Origin: Phycisphaeraceae bacterium | Lineage (GTDB): Bacteria > Planctomycetota > Phycisphaerae > Phycisphaerales > Zrk34 | Length of the DNA: 64,000 nt | Assembly (NCBI GenBank): GCA_028282805.1 | Contig: JANQHD010000027.1 | Span: forward strand, 1 to 64,000 | Direction: 5' to 3' | Shown: piece after piece, positions 30,860 through 39,811 of the stretch | Position numbering within the stretch: the first letter of the stretch is position 1 | How the letters are laid out: each line of letters begins with the position of its first letter | Notes under the pieces: model-generated | The model's database searches: none | What the model saw: the letters and a program-made list of their open reading frames with translations, nothing else | What the model was told of the DNA's origin: nothing | Translations under genes and position numbers: made by a program

Positions 30860-33760
30860 ATGTCGCAGCAAGCCCCCAAGCGTTTCTACCTCATCGACGG
30901 CCACGCGCAGATCTTCCGCGCCTACCACGCGATCCGCGGCGGCATGTCCAGCCCCGTCACCGGCGAACCGACCCACGCCACGTTCGGGTTCGTCGGCATG
31001 CTGCTCAAGCTCTTCCGCGAACAGAAGCCCGACTACGTCGCCGTCGCCGTCGACGTGTCCGGTGACAAAGAAACGTTCCGCAGCGAGCTCTACCCCGAGT
31101 ACAAGGCCAACCGCGAAGCGCCCCCGGAAGATTTCGCCCCGCAGGTCGAGCGCATCGTCGAGCTGTGCGGCATGATGAACATCCCGGTGATCGGCGTCGA
31201 GGGTTTCGAGGCCGACGACGTGATCGCGACGATCTGCGACCAACTCGCCGGGCGCGACGACGTGCTGACCCACATCGTCTCGCGCGACAAGGACCTGCAA
31301 CAGTTGCTGTCCGACCGCGTGGTCATGTTCGACATCCACAAGGACGAAACGATCGACGTCGAATCGCTGATCAACGAAAAGGGCGTCACCCCCGCGCAAG
31401 TGCTCGACATGCTCGCGCTGATGGGCGACAGCGTCGATAACATCCCCGGCGTGCCCGGCATCGGCCCGAAGACCGCCGCGAAACTGATCGCCAAGTACGG
31501 CTCGATCGACGAACTGCTCGACCACACCGACGAGCTGACCCCCAAGCAGCGCGAGAACGTCGAGGCCACCCGCGACAAGCTGCCGCTCAACCGCAAGCTC
31601 GTCGCGCTCGTGCGCGACGTGCCGACCGGCTTCGAGCTCGAACAGGCCGCGGCCCAAACGCCCGACGCCGCCGTGCTCGCGCCGGTCTTCAAACAGCTCG
31701 GCTTCAACCGCCACCTCCGCGACCTCGACGAGCTGTCGGCCGGCCAAGCCGGTTCTGAGGCTTCGCCGAGCGAAGCCGAAGGGCCGGATCAAATCGGCGC
31801 CCCCCTCGAAGCCGGCCTGTTCGCCGGCCTCGACGATGCGCCAGCGCCCGCCAGCGCGTTCGACACCGCCCGTGCCGACGACTACGCCGCGATCACCACC
31901 GCCGAGCAGCTCGACGAGGTGATCGCCGCGTTGCGCGACGCGCCGTTCATTGCCGTCGACACCGAGACCGACAGCGTGCTCGCCATGCAAACCACCCTCT
32001 GCGGCATCTCGCTGGCCTGGCCAAGCCCCGGGCTAAGCGCAGCGAAGCCCGGGGGCCCCCCCGGAACTCTGACCACCCAGCGCGGCGTCTACATCCCCGT
32101 GCGTTCGTTGCAACCCACCGACCACCTCGACACCGCCACCGTCCTCGACGCCCTGCGCCCGATCCTCGAAGACGCCTCGATCCCCAAGGTCGGCCAGAAC
32201 CTCAAGTACGACCTGTTGGTGCTCCGCCGCGCCGGCGTCGAGCTGCGCGGCGTGACCACCGGCTTCGACACCATGGTCGCCGCGTTCTGCCTCGACGCGA
32301 CGCGCTCGAGCTTCAAGCTCGACAACCTGGCCCTGGCGCACCTGAACTACGAGATGATCCCCATCAGCCGGCTGATCGGCACGGGCAAGAAACAGGTCAC
32401 GTTCGACCGCGTGCCGTTGGACATCGCAACCACCTACGCCGCGGAAGACGCCGACGTCACCTTGCGGTTGAAAGAGGTGTTCGAGCCGGAGCTGAAGCGG
32501 ACGGGTTTGATCGGTTTGTTCACCGATTTGGAGATGCCGCTGGTGCCGGTGCTCGCCGAGTTGGAACACAACGGCATCGCGGTCGACTCGGGCGAACTCG
32601 ACACGCAGCGCGAGGCGTTGCAGGGGCGCATCGACGAGTTGCGCACGACGATCATCGACACCGCCAAATCGGATTTCAACCCCGACTCGCCCAAGCAGCT
32701 GGCCACGGTGTTGTTCAGCGAGTTGGGCTGCAAGCCTTACAAGAAGACCAAGACCGGCCACTCGACCGACAGCGAGGTGTTGCAGCGCATCGTCGACGAA
32801 CAAGCCGGCCCCGGGGGGCAGGTCGCCGAGCTGGTGCTCGAGTACCGGCAATTGACCAAGCTGGTCGGCACGTACCTCGTGGCGCTCAAAGAAGCGATCC
32901 ACCCCGAGACCGGCCGCATCCACGCGTCGTTCCACCAGACCGGCGCGGCGACGGGGCGTTTGAGCAGCAGCGACCCGAACCTGCAGAACATCCCCATCCG
33001 CACGGAGGTCGGCCGGCAGATCCGCCGGGCTTTTGTGGCGCCGGAAGGGCGTGTGCTGCTCGCGGCCGACTACTCGCAGATCGAGCTGCGCGTGCTGGCG
33101 CACCTGTCGCGCGACCCGGGTTTGATCGGGGCGTTCGAAAAAGACCTCGACATCCACCGCGCCGTCGCCGCGGAGGTGTTCGATGTGCCGCTCGACGAGG
33201 TCACCGATGCGCAGCGCGGCAGTGCAAAGATGGTCAACTTCGGCATCGTCTACGGCATCACGCCCTACGGGTTGGCGCGCCGGCTCGACCCGTCGGCCGC
33301 GGCGTCGGACAACGTCGACGAGGCCAAGCGCATCATCGCCAGCTACAAGCGGCGTTACCCGAAGATCGACGCGCTGCTCGAACGCTGCGCGGGGGCCGCG
33401 GAGACGAAGGGCTACGTTGAAACCCTCATGAAGCGCCGGCGCGCCATCCCCCAGATCGCCTCGCGCAACCACAACGTGGTGCAGCTCGGCCGGCGCATGG
33501 CGATCAACTCCGTGGTGCAGGGCTCGGCCGCGGACCTGATCAAGCTCGCGATGATCCGCGTGTCGAAGCTCATCGCCGAGTCGCAGCCCGATTGGAAGAT
33601 GTTGCTCCAGATCCACGACGAGCTGGTGTTCGAGGTGCCCGAGGCCGACGCGGAGCCCGCGGCGGAAATCATCCGCGGCGAGATGGAAAACGCCATGCAG
33701 CTGGCCGTACCCTTGAAGGTCGACCCTTCGTGGGGCCGCAGCTGGTACGACACGAAATGA
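30860..33760 (+). CDS. polA: DNA polymerase I
   Basis: A 966-aa three-domain polymerase for repair and Okazaki-fragment processing. The 5' nuclease is about 1-290 (YLIDGHAQIFRAYHAI, FEADDVIATI). The 3'-5' exonuclease begins near 330 with intact DTE (AVDTETDS, about 366) and VGQNLKYD. The polymerase domain has DYSQIELRVLAHLSRD (about 737), the O-helix region KMVNFGIVYGI and QIHDELVFEVP (about 918). Two hairpin sequences are embedded in frame: 31759-31777 in the linker and 32025-32056 in an exonuclease-domain loop, adding about 20 residues (SPGLSAAKPGG) absent from E. coli Pol I. Confidence 0.96.
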   Translation: MSQQAPKRFYLIDGHAQIFRAYHAIRGGMSSPVTGEPTHATFGFVGMLLKLFREQKPDYVAVAVDVSGDKETFRSELYPEYKANREAPPEDFAPQVERIVELCGMMNIPVIGVEGFEADDVIATICDQLAGRDDVLTHIVSRDKDLQQLLSDRVVMFDIHKDETIDVESLINEKGVTPAQVLDMLALMGDSVDNIPGVPGIGPKTAAKLIAKYGSIDELLDHTDELTPKQRENVEATRDKLPLNRKLVALVRDVPTGFELEQAAAQTPDAAVLAPVFKQLGFNRHLRDLDELSAGQAGSEASPSEAEGPDQIGAPLEAGLFAGLDDAPAPASAFDTARADDYAAITTAEQLDEVIAALRDAPFIAVDTETDSVLAMQTTLCGISLAWPSPGLSAAKPGGPPGTLTTQRGVYIPVRSLQPTDHLDTATVLDALRPILEDASIPKVGQNLKYDLLVLRRAGVELRGVTTGFDTMVAAFCLDATRSSFKLDNLALAHLNYEMIPISRLIGTGKKQVTFDRVPLDIATTYAAEDADVTLRLKEVFEPELKRTGLIGLFTDLEMPLVPVLAELEHNGIAVDSGELDTQREALQGRIDELRTTIIDTAKSDFNPDSPKQLATVLFSELGCKPYKKTKTGHSTDSEVLQRIVDEQAGPGGQVAELVLEYRQLTKLVGTYLVALKEAIHPETGRIHASFHQTGAATGRLSSSDPNLQNIPIRTEVGRQIRRAFVAPEGRVLLAADYSQIELRVLAHLSRDPGLIGAFEKDLDIHRAVAAEVFDVPLDEVTDAQRGSAKMVNFGIVYGITPYGLARRLDPSAAASDNVDEAKRIIASYKRRYPKIDALLERCAGAAETKGYVETLMKRRRAIPQIASRNHNVVQLGRRMAINSVVQGSAADLIKLAMIRVSKLIAESQPDWKMLLQIHDELVFEVPEADAEPAAEIIRGEMENAMQLAVPLKVDPSWGRSWYDTK
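31759..31777. repeat. Hairpin embedded in the polA linker
   Basis: GGCTTCGC-CGA-GCGAAGCC, a perfect 8-bp stem, translated within SEASPSEAEG between the two nuclease domains. Confidence 0.7.
32025..32056. repeat. Hairpin embedded in the polA exonuclease domain
   Basis: GCCCCGGGCT (32025-32034) pairs with AGCCCGGGGGC (32046-32056, one extra G) around an 11-nt loop. It is translated as SPGLSAAKPGG at about residues 388-399, between GISLAW and GVYIPV. Confidence 0.8.
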
Positions 33761-33828
33761 ACCGCAAACCAATGGTGGAGCGGTCGTGTCTGGTCCGAAC
33801 ATGAATCGGTATGAACAGGGGTCAAGCG

Positions 33829-35232
33829 ATGTGGATCAAGCCGTCTTTGATTGTCCTGCCCGCGCTCGTGTTGGCCGTGGGTCACGCCGCGTGGGCGCAG
33901 CAGGCTTACTTTTCCATGACCGGCGAGTTCCCGTCGATCGGTGACCAGCACCATTTCGGCGTGGACCTGTCGCGCCCCGTGGGCAGCGGCGAGGCGCTGA
34001 GGTTCGAGGCGCTCGCCAGCGGCGGCGGCACCAACGCCGCGGGGCAGTCGATCCCCGACGGGGGCATCGATTCATTGCTCGAGCTGTTCGACAGCGGCAA
34101 CAACCCGCGCGGCGTCAGCGACGACGCCGGCAGCTTCTTCGACTACGATGCGCTGCTGTCCTGGCCGGGTGTCGCGCCCTTCCCCTCCGGGCCGGATGTC
34201 CCGTTGAACCCCGACCCGCTGCCCGCCGGCGGCTACCGGCTGGAATTGAGCGCACCGTTTAACAACGACTTCGGTCCGTGGGCGCTGGACATCGTCGGTC
34301 CCGCCGATGCGCTGGCGCTCAGCGGCGAAACCGCCATCGGCGCCGGCGTCATCCAATCGCTCGCCTTCGGCACCACCGGCGCGGGCGCAGACCTGGCGAC
34401 GCTCGACGTCGCCGCCGGCGGTGCGTTTAGCGTGTCGGGCCCGATCGCCGTGGCCCACGGCCGAGTCACGCTCGGCGGCGGGGCGGTCAACGCCCACACG
34501 CTGCAGGTCGCGGCCGCGGGCGTCTTGCGCGGCCACGGCCAAGTCACCGCCGACTTAACGAGCGACGGCGAAACCGACCCCGGCGACCGCCTCGCCGACG
34601 AGCGCGGCATCCTCAACGTCAACGGCGCCTTTTCGCAAACCGCCACCGGCGCACTGCACGTCTCGCTCGATGGCACCGACAACAGCGCGCCCGCCAACCC
34701 GCAGTTCGACCAGTTGCTCGTCACCGGTTCGGCCACGCTGGGCGGCGCGCTCGCCGTCACGCAAGCCACCACACCCGCGTTGGGCGATCGGTTCGACGTG
34801 CTCATCGCCGCTCAACTGACCGGCGGGTTCGATCAGACGCTGGTCACCGGCACGGCGTTGGCCGACCCGACCACCGCGCTCGCGTTGCTTTATGTCGACG
34901 GCGACGACGCCGATGCGCTGGCCGACCGCGTGCGGTTGTTTGCCACGTACGCCGGCGACACCAACGGCGACGGCGAGGTGTCGCTGGTGGACCTCGACGT
35001 GCTCGGGGTGAACTTCGGCATGGCCGGCACGTGGCAGACCGCCGACTTCAACTACGACGGCGTCGTTTCGTTGGCCGACCTCGACCGCGTGGGGGCGAAC
35101 TTCGGCAAGGCCATCGCCGCCCCAACGGCGTCGGAGCTTCCGGGGGCGGGGGTGCCCGAACCGGCGACTTTGGCCCTGGCCGTGGCGGGGTTGGTGTTTG
35201 GAGGGAGCCGGCGGCGTCTACGCGAGGCTTAA
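33829..35232 (+). CDS. Secreted dockerin-like PEP-CTERM protein
   Basis: A 467-aa exported protein. After the signal peptide (IVLPALVLAVGHAAWAQ), beta-rich autotransporter-like repeats occupy the middle (GGAVNAHTLQVAAAGVLRGHG). Two EF-hand-like repeats follow (GDTNGDGEVSLVDLDVLGVN and ADFNYDGVVSLADLDRVGAN), a dockerin-like Ca2+-binding pair common in planctomycetes. The C-terminus is a PEP-CTERM sorting signal: VPEP, a hydrophobic stretch and RRRLREA. It should be processed by an exosortase and anchored or released at the envelope. ATG 33829 is chosen over 33811 because AGGGG lies 8 nt upstream. Confidence 0.88.
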   Translation: MWIKPSLIVLPALVLAVGHAAWAQQAYFSMTGEFPSIGDQHHFGVDLSRPVGSGEALRFEALASGGGTNAAGQSIPDGGIDSLLELFDSGNNPRGVSDDAGSFFDYDALLSWPGVAPFPSGPDVPLNPDPLPAGGYRLELSAPFNNDFGPWALDIVGPADALALSGETAIGAGVIQSLAFGTTGAGADLATLDVAAGGAFSVSGPIAVAHGRVTLGGGAVNAHTLQVAAAGVLRGHGQVTADLTSDGETDPGDRLADERGILNVNGAFSQTATGALHVSLDGTDNSAPANPQFDQLLVTGSATLGGALAVTQATTPALGDRFDVLIAAQLTGGFDQTLVTGTALADPTTALALLYVDGDDADALADRVRLFATYAGDTNGDGEVSLVDLDVLGVNFGMAGTWQTADFNYDGVVSLADLDRVGANFGKAIAAPTASELPGAGVPEPATLALAVAGLVFGGSRRRLREA

Positions 35233-35322
35233 GGCCCGCTATACCACCATCCAGCGATCGGCTTAAGCAGGATATCCTTGTTCGGATTATACTATTCGCC
35301 CCCCATCCGCAGGATTTGAGCC

Positions 35323-36687
35323 ATGACCGACAGTGTGAAATACGTGCTCGACGAGGGCGACCTGCCGACGAGCTGGTACAACATCGCCGCGGACCTGCCC
35401 CAGCCGTTGCCGCCCGTGCTTCACCCCGGCACGAAGCAGCCGATCACCCCGGACGACTTGGCGCCGCTGTTTCCCCCGGCGCTGATCATGCAGGAGGTGT
35501 CGACTGAGCGCGAGATCGACATCCCCGATGTGGTGCGCGACATCTACCGGCAGTGGCGGCCGACCCCGCTCTACCGCGCGCGTCGCCTCGAAAAGGCGCT
35601 CGATACGCCCGCCAAGCTCTATTACAAGTACGAGGGCGTTTCGCCCACCGGCTCGCACAAGCCCAACACCGCCGTGCCGCAGGCGTTCTACAACATGGAC
35701 GCGGGCATCAAGAAGCTGTCGACCGAGACCGGCGCCGGCCAGTGGGGCTCGTCGCTCGCCTTCGCCGGGGCGCTGCTCGGGCTCGAGGTTCTGGTTTACA
35801 TGGTCAAGGTCTCGTTCGGCCACAAGCCGTACCGCCGGGCGATGATGCAAGCGTTCGGCGCCCAATGCCTGGCCAGCCCGTCGGACACCACGCGGTCCGG
35901 CCGGGCGATCCTCGAGAAAGACCCCGACTGCCTCGGCTCGCTGGGTATCGCGATCTCCGAGGCCGTCGAGATCGCCGCCACGCGCGACGACACGATGTAC
36001 GCGTTGGGCTCGGTGCTCAACCACGTGCTGTTGCACCAGACGGTCATCGGCATCGAAGCGATGAAGCAGTTGGAACAGGCCGGCGACGACCCCGACGTGA
36101 TCGTCGGTTGCACGGGCGGCGGGTCGAACTTCGCGGGCATCGCGTTCCCGTTCATCGGCGAGCAGCTGCGGGGCGGGCGGCAGCGCAAGATACTCGCCGT
36201 CGAGCCCGCGGCCTGCCCGACCCTGACCCGCGGCAAGCTCGCCTACGACTTCGGCGACACCGCGCACCTGACCCCGTTGGTGAAGATGCACACGCTCGGC
36301 TCGACGTTCGTGCCCCCCGGTTTCCACGCCGGCGGCCTGCGCTACCACGGCATGGCGCCGCTGGTCAGCCACGTCGTCGACCTCGGTTTGGTCGAGGCCG
36401 TCAGCCGCCACCAGATGGGCTGCTTCGAGGCCGGCGTGCTCTGCGCCCGCACCGAGGGCATCCTGCCGGCGCCCGAGGCCAACCACGCCGTGCGCGTCGC
36501 GATCGACGAGGCGCTGCGCTGCAAGGAAGAAGGTAAGAGCGAAACGATCCTCTTCAACCTCTGCGGCCACGGCCACTTCGACATGTCCGCCTACCAGGCG
36601 TACTTCAACGGCGAGCTGGAAGACCTGCACTACGACGAGGGCGAGCTGGCCATGGCCCTGGCGGGATTGCCGAGCGTTACCGTGTAA
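35323..36687 (+). CDS. trpB: Stand-alone tryptophan synthase beta chain, TrpB2 type
   Basis: A 454-aa PLP enzyme condensing indole with serine. It is of the longer TrpB2 type: RPTPLYRARRLEKAL, the PLP lysine in GSHKPNTA, TGAGQWGSSLA and the phosphate loop CTGGGSNFAG. No trpA is nearby, as is usual for TrpB2. AGGA lies a few nt before the ATG. TATACT at 35288-35293 is a plausible -10. The terminator at 36712-36740 ends the transcript. Confidence 0.92.
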   Translation: MTDSVKYVLDEGDLPTSWYNIAADLPQPLPPVLHPGTKQPITPDDLAPLFPPALIMQEVSTEREIDIPDVVRDIYRQWRPTPLYRARRLEKALDTPAKLYYKYEGVSPTGSHKPNTAVPQAFYNMDAGIKKLSTETGAGQWGSSLAFAGALLGLEVLVYMVKVSFGHKPYRRAMMQAFGAQCLASPSDTTRSGRAILEKDPDCLGSLGIAISEAVEIAATRDDTMYALGSVLNHVLLHQTVIGIEAMKQLEQAGDDPDVIVGCTGGGSNFAGIAFPFIGEQLRGGRQRKILAVEPAACPTLTRGKLAYDFGDTAHLTPLVKMHTLGSTFVPPGFHAGGLRYHGMAPLVSHVVDLGLVEAVSRHQMGCFEAGVLCARTEGILPAPEANHAVRVAIDEALRCKEEGKSETILFNLCGHGHFDMSAYQAYFNGELEDLHYDEGELAMALAGLPSVTV

Positions 36688-36711
36688 GCAATGCGATTGA
36701 TTCGAGTACAT

Positions 36712-36740
36712 GAACACCCCGCGCACGTGGGGTGTTCTTT
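36712..36740 (+). terminator. Intrinsic terminator after trpB
   Basis: A perfect 9-bp stem GAACACCCC/GGGGTGTTC with an 8-nt loop, followed by TTTATA. Confidence 0.8.
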
Positions 36741-36747
36741 ATAGGTT

Positions 36748-36978
36748 TCACACGTACACCAGCTTCGCCGGCACGGTGCCCTCGGGCAGGGTGTCGAGCT
36801 TGCCGTAGCCTTGCTCTTCGCGGTCGGAGACGTAGCCGTCGCCGTTGACATCGAGGGCGGGGTCGATGTCGATGCCGACCACGGCGGGCGGCGGCGGGGC
36901 TTGCGTTGGGGCGGGCGGTGCGGCTGGTCGGATATCACCCCCCACGGCGGAAAGCGCAATACACAACACGGTCAACAT
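36748..36978 (-). CDS. Small secreted EF-hand protein
   Basis: A 76-aa protein with a short signal sequence (MLTVLCIALSAVGG), a Pro/Ala-rich linker and one EF-hand-like loop, DVNGDGYVSDREE, with the usual D-x-N/D-x-D-G pattern. A Ca2+-binding role is inferred. AGGTG precedes ATG 36978. It is convergent with trpB, eight bases past its terminator. Confidence 0.65.
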   Translation of the reverse strand: MLTVLCIALSAVGGDIRPAAPPAPTQAPPPPAVVGIDIDPALDVNGDGYVSDREEQGYGKLDTLPEGTVPAKLVYV

Positions 36979-37091
36979 CGCGGCACCTGTTCATATTCTT
37001 CGGCGGGTTTTCTCGATCGATCCATTGACCGATAACATGCACAGATGCCGGTGATTAGGGCCGGTTTTTCGCGGGCCGGGCCGGGCCGCGG

Positions 37092-37119
37092 TTGACACGG
37101 TTGGTCGGTGCGTTAATAT
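37092..37119 (+). promoter_or_regulatory. Promoter of tRNA-Asp
   Basis: TTGACA (37092-37097), a 16-nt spacer and TAATAT (37114-37119), about 35 nt before the mature tRNA. Confidence 0.75.
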
Positions 37120-37154
37120 TCCTCGCTCGGCCCCGCGGGGCCGTGTGCCCCCTT

Positions 37155-37228
37155 GGGGGTGTAGCTCAATTGGTTAGAGCATCGGACTGTCGATCCGAAG
37201 GTTGCGGGTTCGAGTCCCGTCACCCTCG
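37155..37228 (+). tRNA. tRNA-Asp (GUC)
   Basis: A 74-nt cloverleaf: acceptor GGGGGTG/CACCCTC, discriminator G, anticodon stem TCGGA/TCCGA with loop CTGTCGA (anticodon GTC) and T arm GGTTCGAGTCC. No CCA is encoded. A GUN anticodon makes it a queuosine substrate. Confidence 0.96.
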
Positions 37229-37240
37229 TTTACGAGGCAA

Positions 37241-37270
37241 ACGGCCCCGGCAAAGCGTCGGGGCCGTTTT
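37241..37270 (+). terminator. Intrinsic terminator after tRNA-Asp
   Basis: The stem ACGGCCCCG/CGGGGCCGT (37241-37249 and 37259-37267) is followed by TTT. Confidence 0.85.
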
Positions 37271-37297
37271 ACGTCGACCGCAGGCCGGTCGCGTGAG

Positions 37298-37325
37298 TTG
37301 ACCTAATCGGCGGGGCGCTTAAAAT
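37298..37325 (+). promoter_or_regulatory. Promoter of tRNA-Ala
   Basis: TTGACC (37298-37303), a 16-nt spacer and TAAAAT (37320-37325). Confidence 0.7.
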
Positions 37326-37354
37326 GCCCCTCTTGTCGTGCGACAACCCACAAT

Positions 37355-37427
37355 GGGGCGGTAGCTCAGTTGGGAGAGCGCTTCCATGGCATGGAAGAGG
37401 TCGTGAGTTCAAATCTCATCCGCTCCA
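37355..37427 (+). tRNA. tRNA-Ala (GGC)
   Basis: A 73-nt cloverleaf: acceptor GGGGCGG/CCGCTCC containing the G3:U70 alanine identity pair, discriminator A, anticodon stem CTTCC/GGAAG with loop ATGGCAT (anticodon GGC) and T arm AGTTCAAATCT. No CCA is encoded. Confidence 0.96.
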
Positions 37428-37440
37428 CTTGAATCGATGA

Positions 37441-37464
37441 CCCCGCCGACCGGCGGGGTTTTTC
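37441..37464 (+). terminator. Intrinsic terminator after tRNA-Ala
   Basis: The 7-bp stem CCCCGCC/GGCGGGG with a 4-nt loop is followed by TTTTTC. Confidence 0.85.
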
Positions 37465-37576
37465 GTTGGGCCACGCCGTTTTCATCGGCCCGCGCCCCCC
37501 GATACACTGATGGCCGGTGGGCGCCGCTTCAAGGCCCACGGCCAACGGGCCGATGCTCACCGCGGGAGTCGCTGAC

Positions 37577-38083
37577 ATGACCACAACCTACGACACCATC
37601 GCACGCATCCCCGTCTTCCGCGGCCCGGTCGCCGAGGCTTACGCCGACGCCCAGGCCACCGGTGAGCCGCGCTTCGTGCCCATCAACATCTACACCGACG
37701 ACCGCGGCTGGTCCATCATGAACCAGTACCAGGGCGTGCTCGACCCCGAAGGCCAGATCAACTACTCGCACATGTACCCCGGTGTGATCAAGGCCTGGCA
37801 CCGCCACCAGTTGCAAACCGACTTCTGGATCGTCACGCGCGGCCACGTCAAGGCCGGCGTCCACTGCGAGACCACCGACCGCCGGTGGCTGTCGATCATG
37901 GGCCAGATGAGCCCGGGCGTGACCATCATCCCGCCGCCGCTGTGGCACGGGCTGGCCACCGTCGGCGACGAGCCGGCCGGCCTGCTGTATTACGTGACCC
38001 ACGCCTACAACCCCGCCGACCCCGACGAGCAGCGCCGGCCCGTCGACGCGATCGACTTCCCCTGGGCCGTGGAGCACCGCTGA
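37577..38083 (+). CDS. RmlC-like cupin, dTDP-sugar 3,5-epimerase relative
   Basis: A 168-aa cupin resembling dTDP-4-dehydrorhamnose 3,5-epimerase. INYSHMYPGVIKAWHRHQLQ matches the RmlC segment that carries the catalytic His, and the end IIPPPLWHGLATVGDEPAGL matches its second cupin half. It is one base from an RmlD-like reductase gene, so the pair likely makes a deoxysugar precursor; rmlA and rmlB are not in the window. GGGAG precedes ATG 37577. Confidence 0.75.
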   Translation: MTTTYDTIARIPVFRGPVAEAYADAQATGEPRFVPINIYTDDRGWSIMNQYQGVLDPEGQINYSHMYPGVIKAWHRHQLQTDFWIVTRGHVKAGVHCETTDRRWLSIMGQMSPGVTIIPPPLWHGLATVGDEPAGLLYYVTHAYNPADPDEQRRPVDAIDFPWAVEHR

Positions 38084-38084
38084 G

Positions 38085-38945
38085 GTGGCCCACGCCCGCA
38101 ACATGCCCGAGGGGCCGTTCGTGATCCTTGGCGCCGGCGGCATGCTCGCCACCGCCTGGCAGCACACCCTCGAACACGCCCAGTGCCCACACGTGGCGCT
38201 CACGCAAGCGCAGTTCGAGCTCACCGACCCGGCCAACTGGGCGACGTACCTGCCGCACCGCGGGGGCGTCGTCATCAACTGCGCCGCCTACACCGACGTC
38301 GACGGCGCCGAGGTCGACACCGAGCTCGCCGAACAGGTCAACGGCCACACCGTCGGCGACCTCGCCCGGTTCTGCGCCGAACGCGACACCACCCTCGTGC
38401 ACTACTCGACCGACTACGTGTTCAACGGCGCCGCCGACCGGCCGTACCCCGCCGACGCGCCGACCGACCCGTGCAACGCGTACGGCCGCAGCAAGCTCAT
38501 CGGCGAACAAGCGATCGCCGCCTCCGGCTGCCGCGCCCTGGTCGTCCGCACGAGCTGGCTGTACGCGCCGTGGGGCAACAATTTCGTGCGCACCATCCAC
38601 CGCCTCGCCGGCGAACGCGACAGCCTGCGCGTGGTCGACGACCAGCTCGGCCGGCCCACCTCGGCCGTCGCGCTGGCGGCGAACTCGTTGAAGCTGCTCG
38701 AACTCGAACAGGCCGGCACCTTCCACGTCACCGACGGCGGGCAGTGCAGCTGGTACGAGCTGGCCCGCGCCATCGTCGAACTCAGCGGCGCGCGGTGCGA
38801 GGTCGAGCCCTGCACCACCGACGAGTTCCCCCGGCCCGCCACCCGCCCGGCCTACAGCGTGCTGTCGGTCCGCGCCACCGAATCCCTCGTCGGCCCGCTG
38901 CCCCACTGGCGCGCCGGCGTCGCCGACACCATCAAGCAACTGTAA
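38085..38945 (+). CDS. rfbD: dTDP-4-dehydrorhamnose reductase (RmlD/RfbD family)
   Basis: A 286-aa short-chain-type reductase making dTDP-rhamnose or a related deoxysugar. The NAD(P) motif is FVILGAGGMLATAW. Further RmlD features are VINCAAYTDVDGAE, the STDYVFNG strand, catalytic YGRSKLIGE and VRTSWLYAPWGNNFV. GTG 38085 has GGAG 9 nt upstream and follows the RmlC-like stop by one base; ATG 38103 is the alternative. Confidence 0.9.
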   Translation: MAHARNMPEGPFVILGAGGMLATAWQHTLEHAQCPHVALTQAQFELTDPANWATYLPHRGGVVINCAAYTDVDGAEVDTELAEQVNGHTVGDLARFCAERDTTLVHYSTDYVFNGAADRPYPADAPTDPCNAYGRSKLIGEQAIAASGCRALVVRTSWLYAPWGNNFVRTIHRLAGERDSLRVVDDQLGRPTSAVALAANSLKLLELEQAGTFHVTDGGQCSWYELARAIVELSGARCEVEPCTTDEFPRPATRPAYSVLSVRATESLVGPLPHWRAGVADTIKQL

Positions 38946-38956
38946 CCCCCGCGTGT

Positions 38957-38980
38957 GTTTAGCGACGGCCCGCAGGGCCG
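38957..38980 (+). repeat. TTTAGC-hairpin element (copy 2)
   Basis: GTTTAGCGAC followed by GGCCCGCAGGGCC, 12 nt after the rfbD stop and in sense. It matches copy 1 (1569-1594, minus strand) at all but one position of the core. Confidence 0.65.
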
Positions 38981-39085
38981 GGTTCAATCTCGTTTTGCGA
39001 TCCGGCACGTGCCGCGTTGCGGCCCGCGGCCCGCAGGGGTACAAAGACCGTTGTACACCCGGCTTTGAGCAGTGAATACCGAACC

Positions 39086-39808
39086 ATGAACCCCGACACG
39101 CCCTGCGACCAAACACCGCGTTCCGTGCTCGTCGTGGAAGACGAGGCCGACCTCCAGCAGTTGCTGCAGTTCAACCTGCAACGCGAGGGGTACGCGGTAA
39201 CGGTGTGCGGCTCGGGCGAGAAGGCGGTGCAGGCCGCCACCGAGCACCCGCCGGACCTCGTGCTGCTGGACCTGATGCTGCCGCGCATGGACGGGCTGGA
39301 CGTGTGCCGCCGGCTCAAGGGCTCGCCCGCCACGGCGCACGTGCCGATCGTCATGGTCACGGCCAAGGGCGAGGACGCGGACGTGGTGGCGGGGCTGGAG
39401 CTCGGCGCCGACGATTACATCACCAAGCCGTTCAGCCCGCGCGTGCTGATCGCGCGGGTCAAGGCGGTGCTCCGCCGCACGCGGAAGGAGCGGGCCGAGT
39501 CGAAGCAACCGGCGTCGCTGATCGCGCTGGGCCCCGTCGAGGTCGACCCCGACCGCCACGAGGCGCGGCTCGACGGCCGGCTGCTCGACCTGACGGCCAC
39601 GGAGTTCAAGCTGCTGAAGATGATCGCGCGGCGGCCCGGCCGGGTGTTCACCCGTCAACAGATCATCGAGAAGCTGCACGGCGTCAACAGCGTCGTCACC
39701 GACCGCTCGGTCGACGTGCAGATCGTTTCGCTCCGCCGGAAGTTCGGCGAGCACGCGGACCTGATCGAGACCGTGCGCGGCGTCGGCTACCGGGCGCGGG
39801 AATCATAG
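39086..39808 (+). CDS. OmpR/PhoB-family response regulator
   Basis: A 240-aa two-domain regulator. The receiver has the acidic pocket VVEDEADL, phospho-acceptor Asp in VLLDLMLPRMDG, VTAKGED and Lys in YITKPF. The winged-helix effector contains LTATEFKLLKMIARRPGRVF and the recognition region SVVTDRSVDVQIVSLRRKFG. It is 3 bp from a PhoR-like kinase. Phosphate control is possible but no pst/pho genes are present here. Confidence 0.92.
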   Translation: MNPDTPCDQTPRSVLVVEDEADLQQLLQFNLQREGYAVTVCGSGEKAVQAATEHPPDLVLLDLMLPRMDGLDVCRRLKGSPATAHVPIVMVTAKGEDADVVAGLELGADDYITKPFSPRVLIARVKAVLRRTRKERAESKQPASLIALGPVEVDPDRHEARLDGRLLDLTATEFKLLKMIARRPGRVFTRQQIIEKLHGVNSVVTDRSVDVQIVSLRRKFGEHADLIETVRGVGYRARES

Positions 39809-39811
39809 ACC

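Noticed and set aside
37300-37560. An open frame on the minus strand across tRNA-Ala
   Set aside because: It reads through the tRNA antisense (RMRFELTTSSMPW), a well-known spurious translation.
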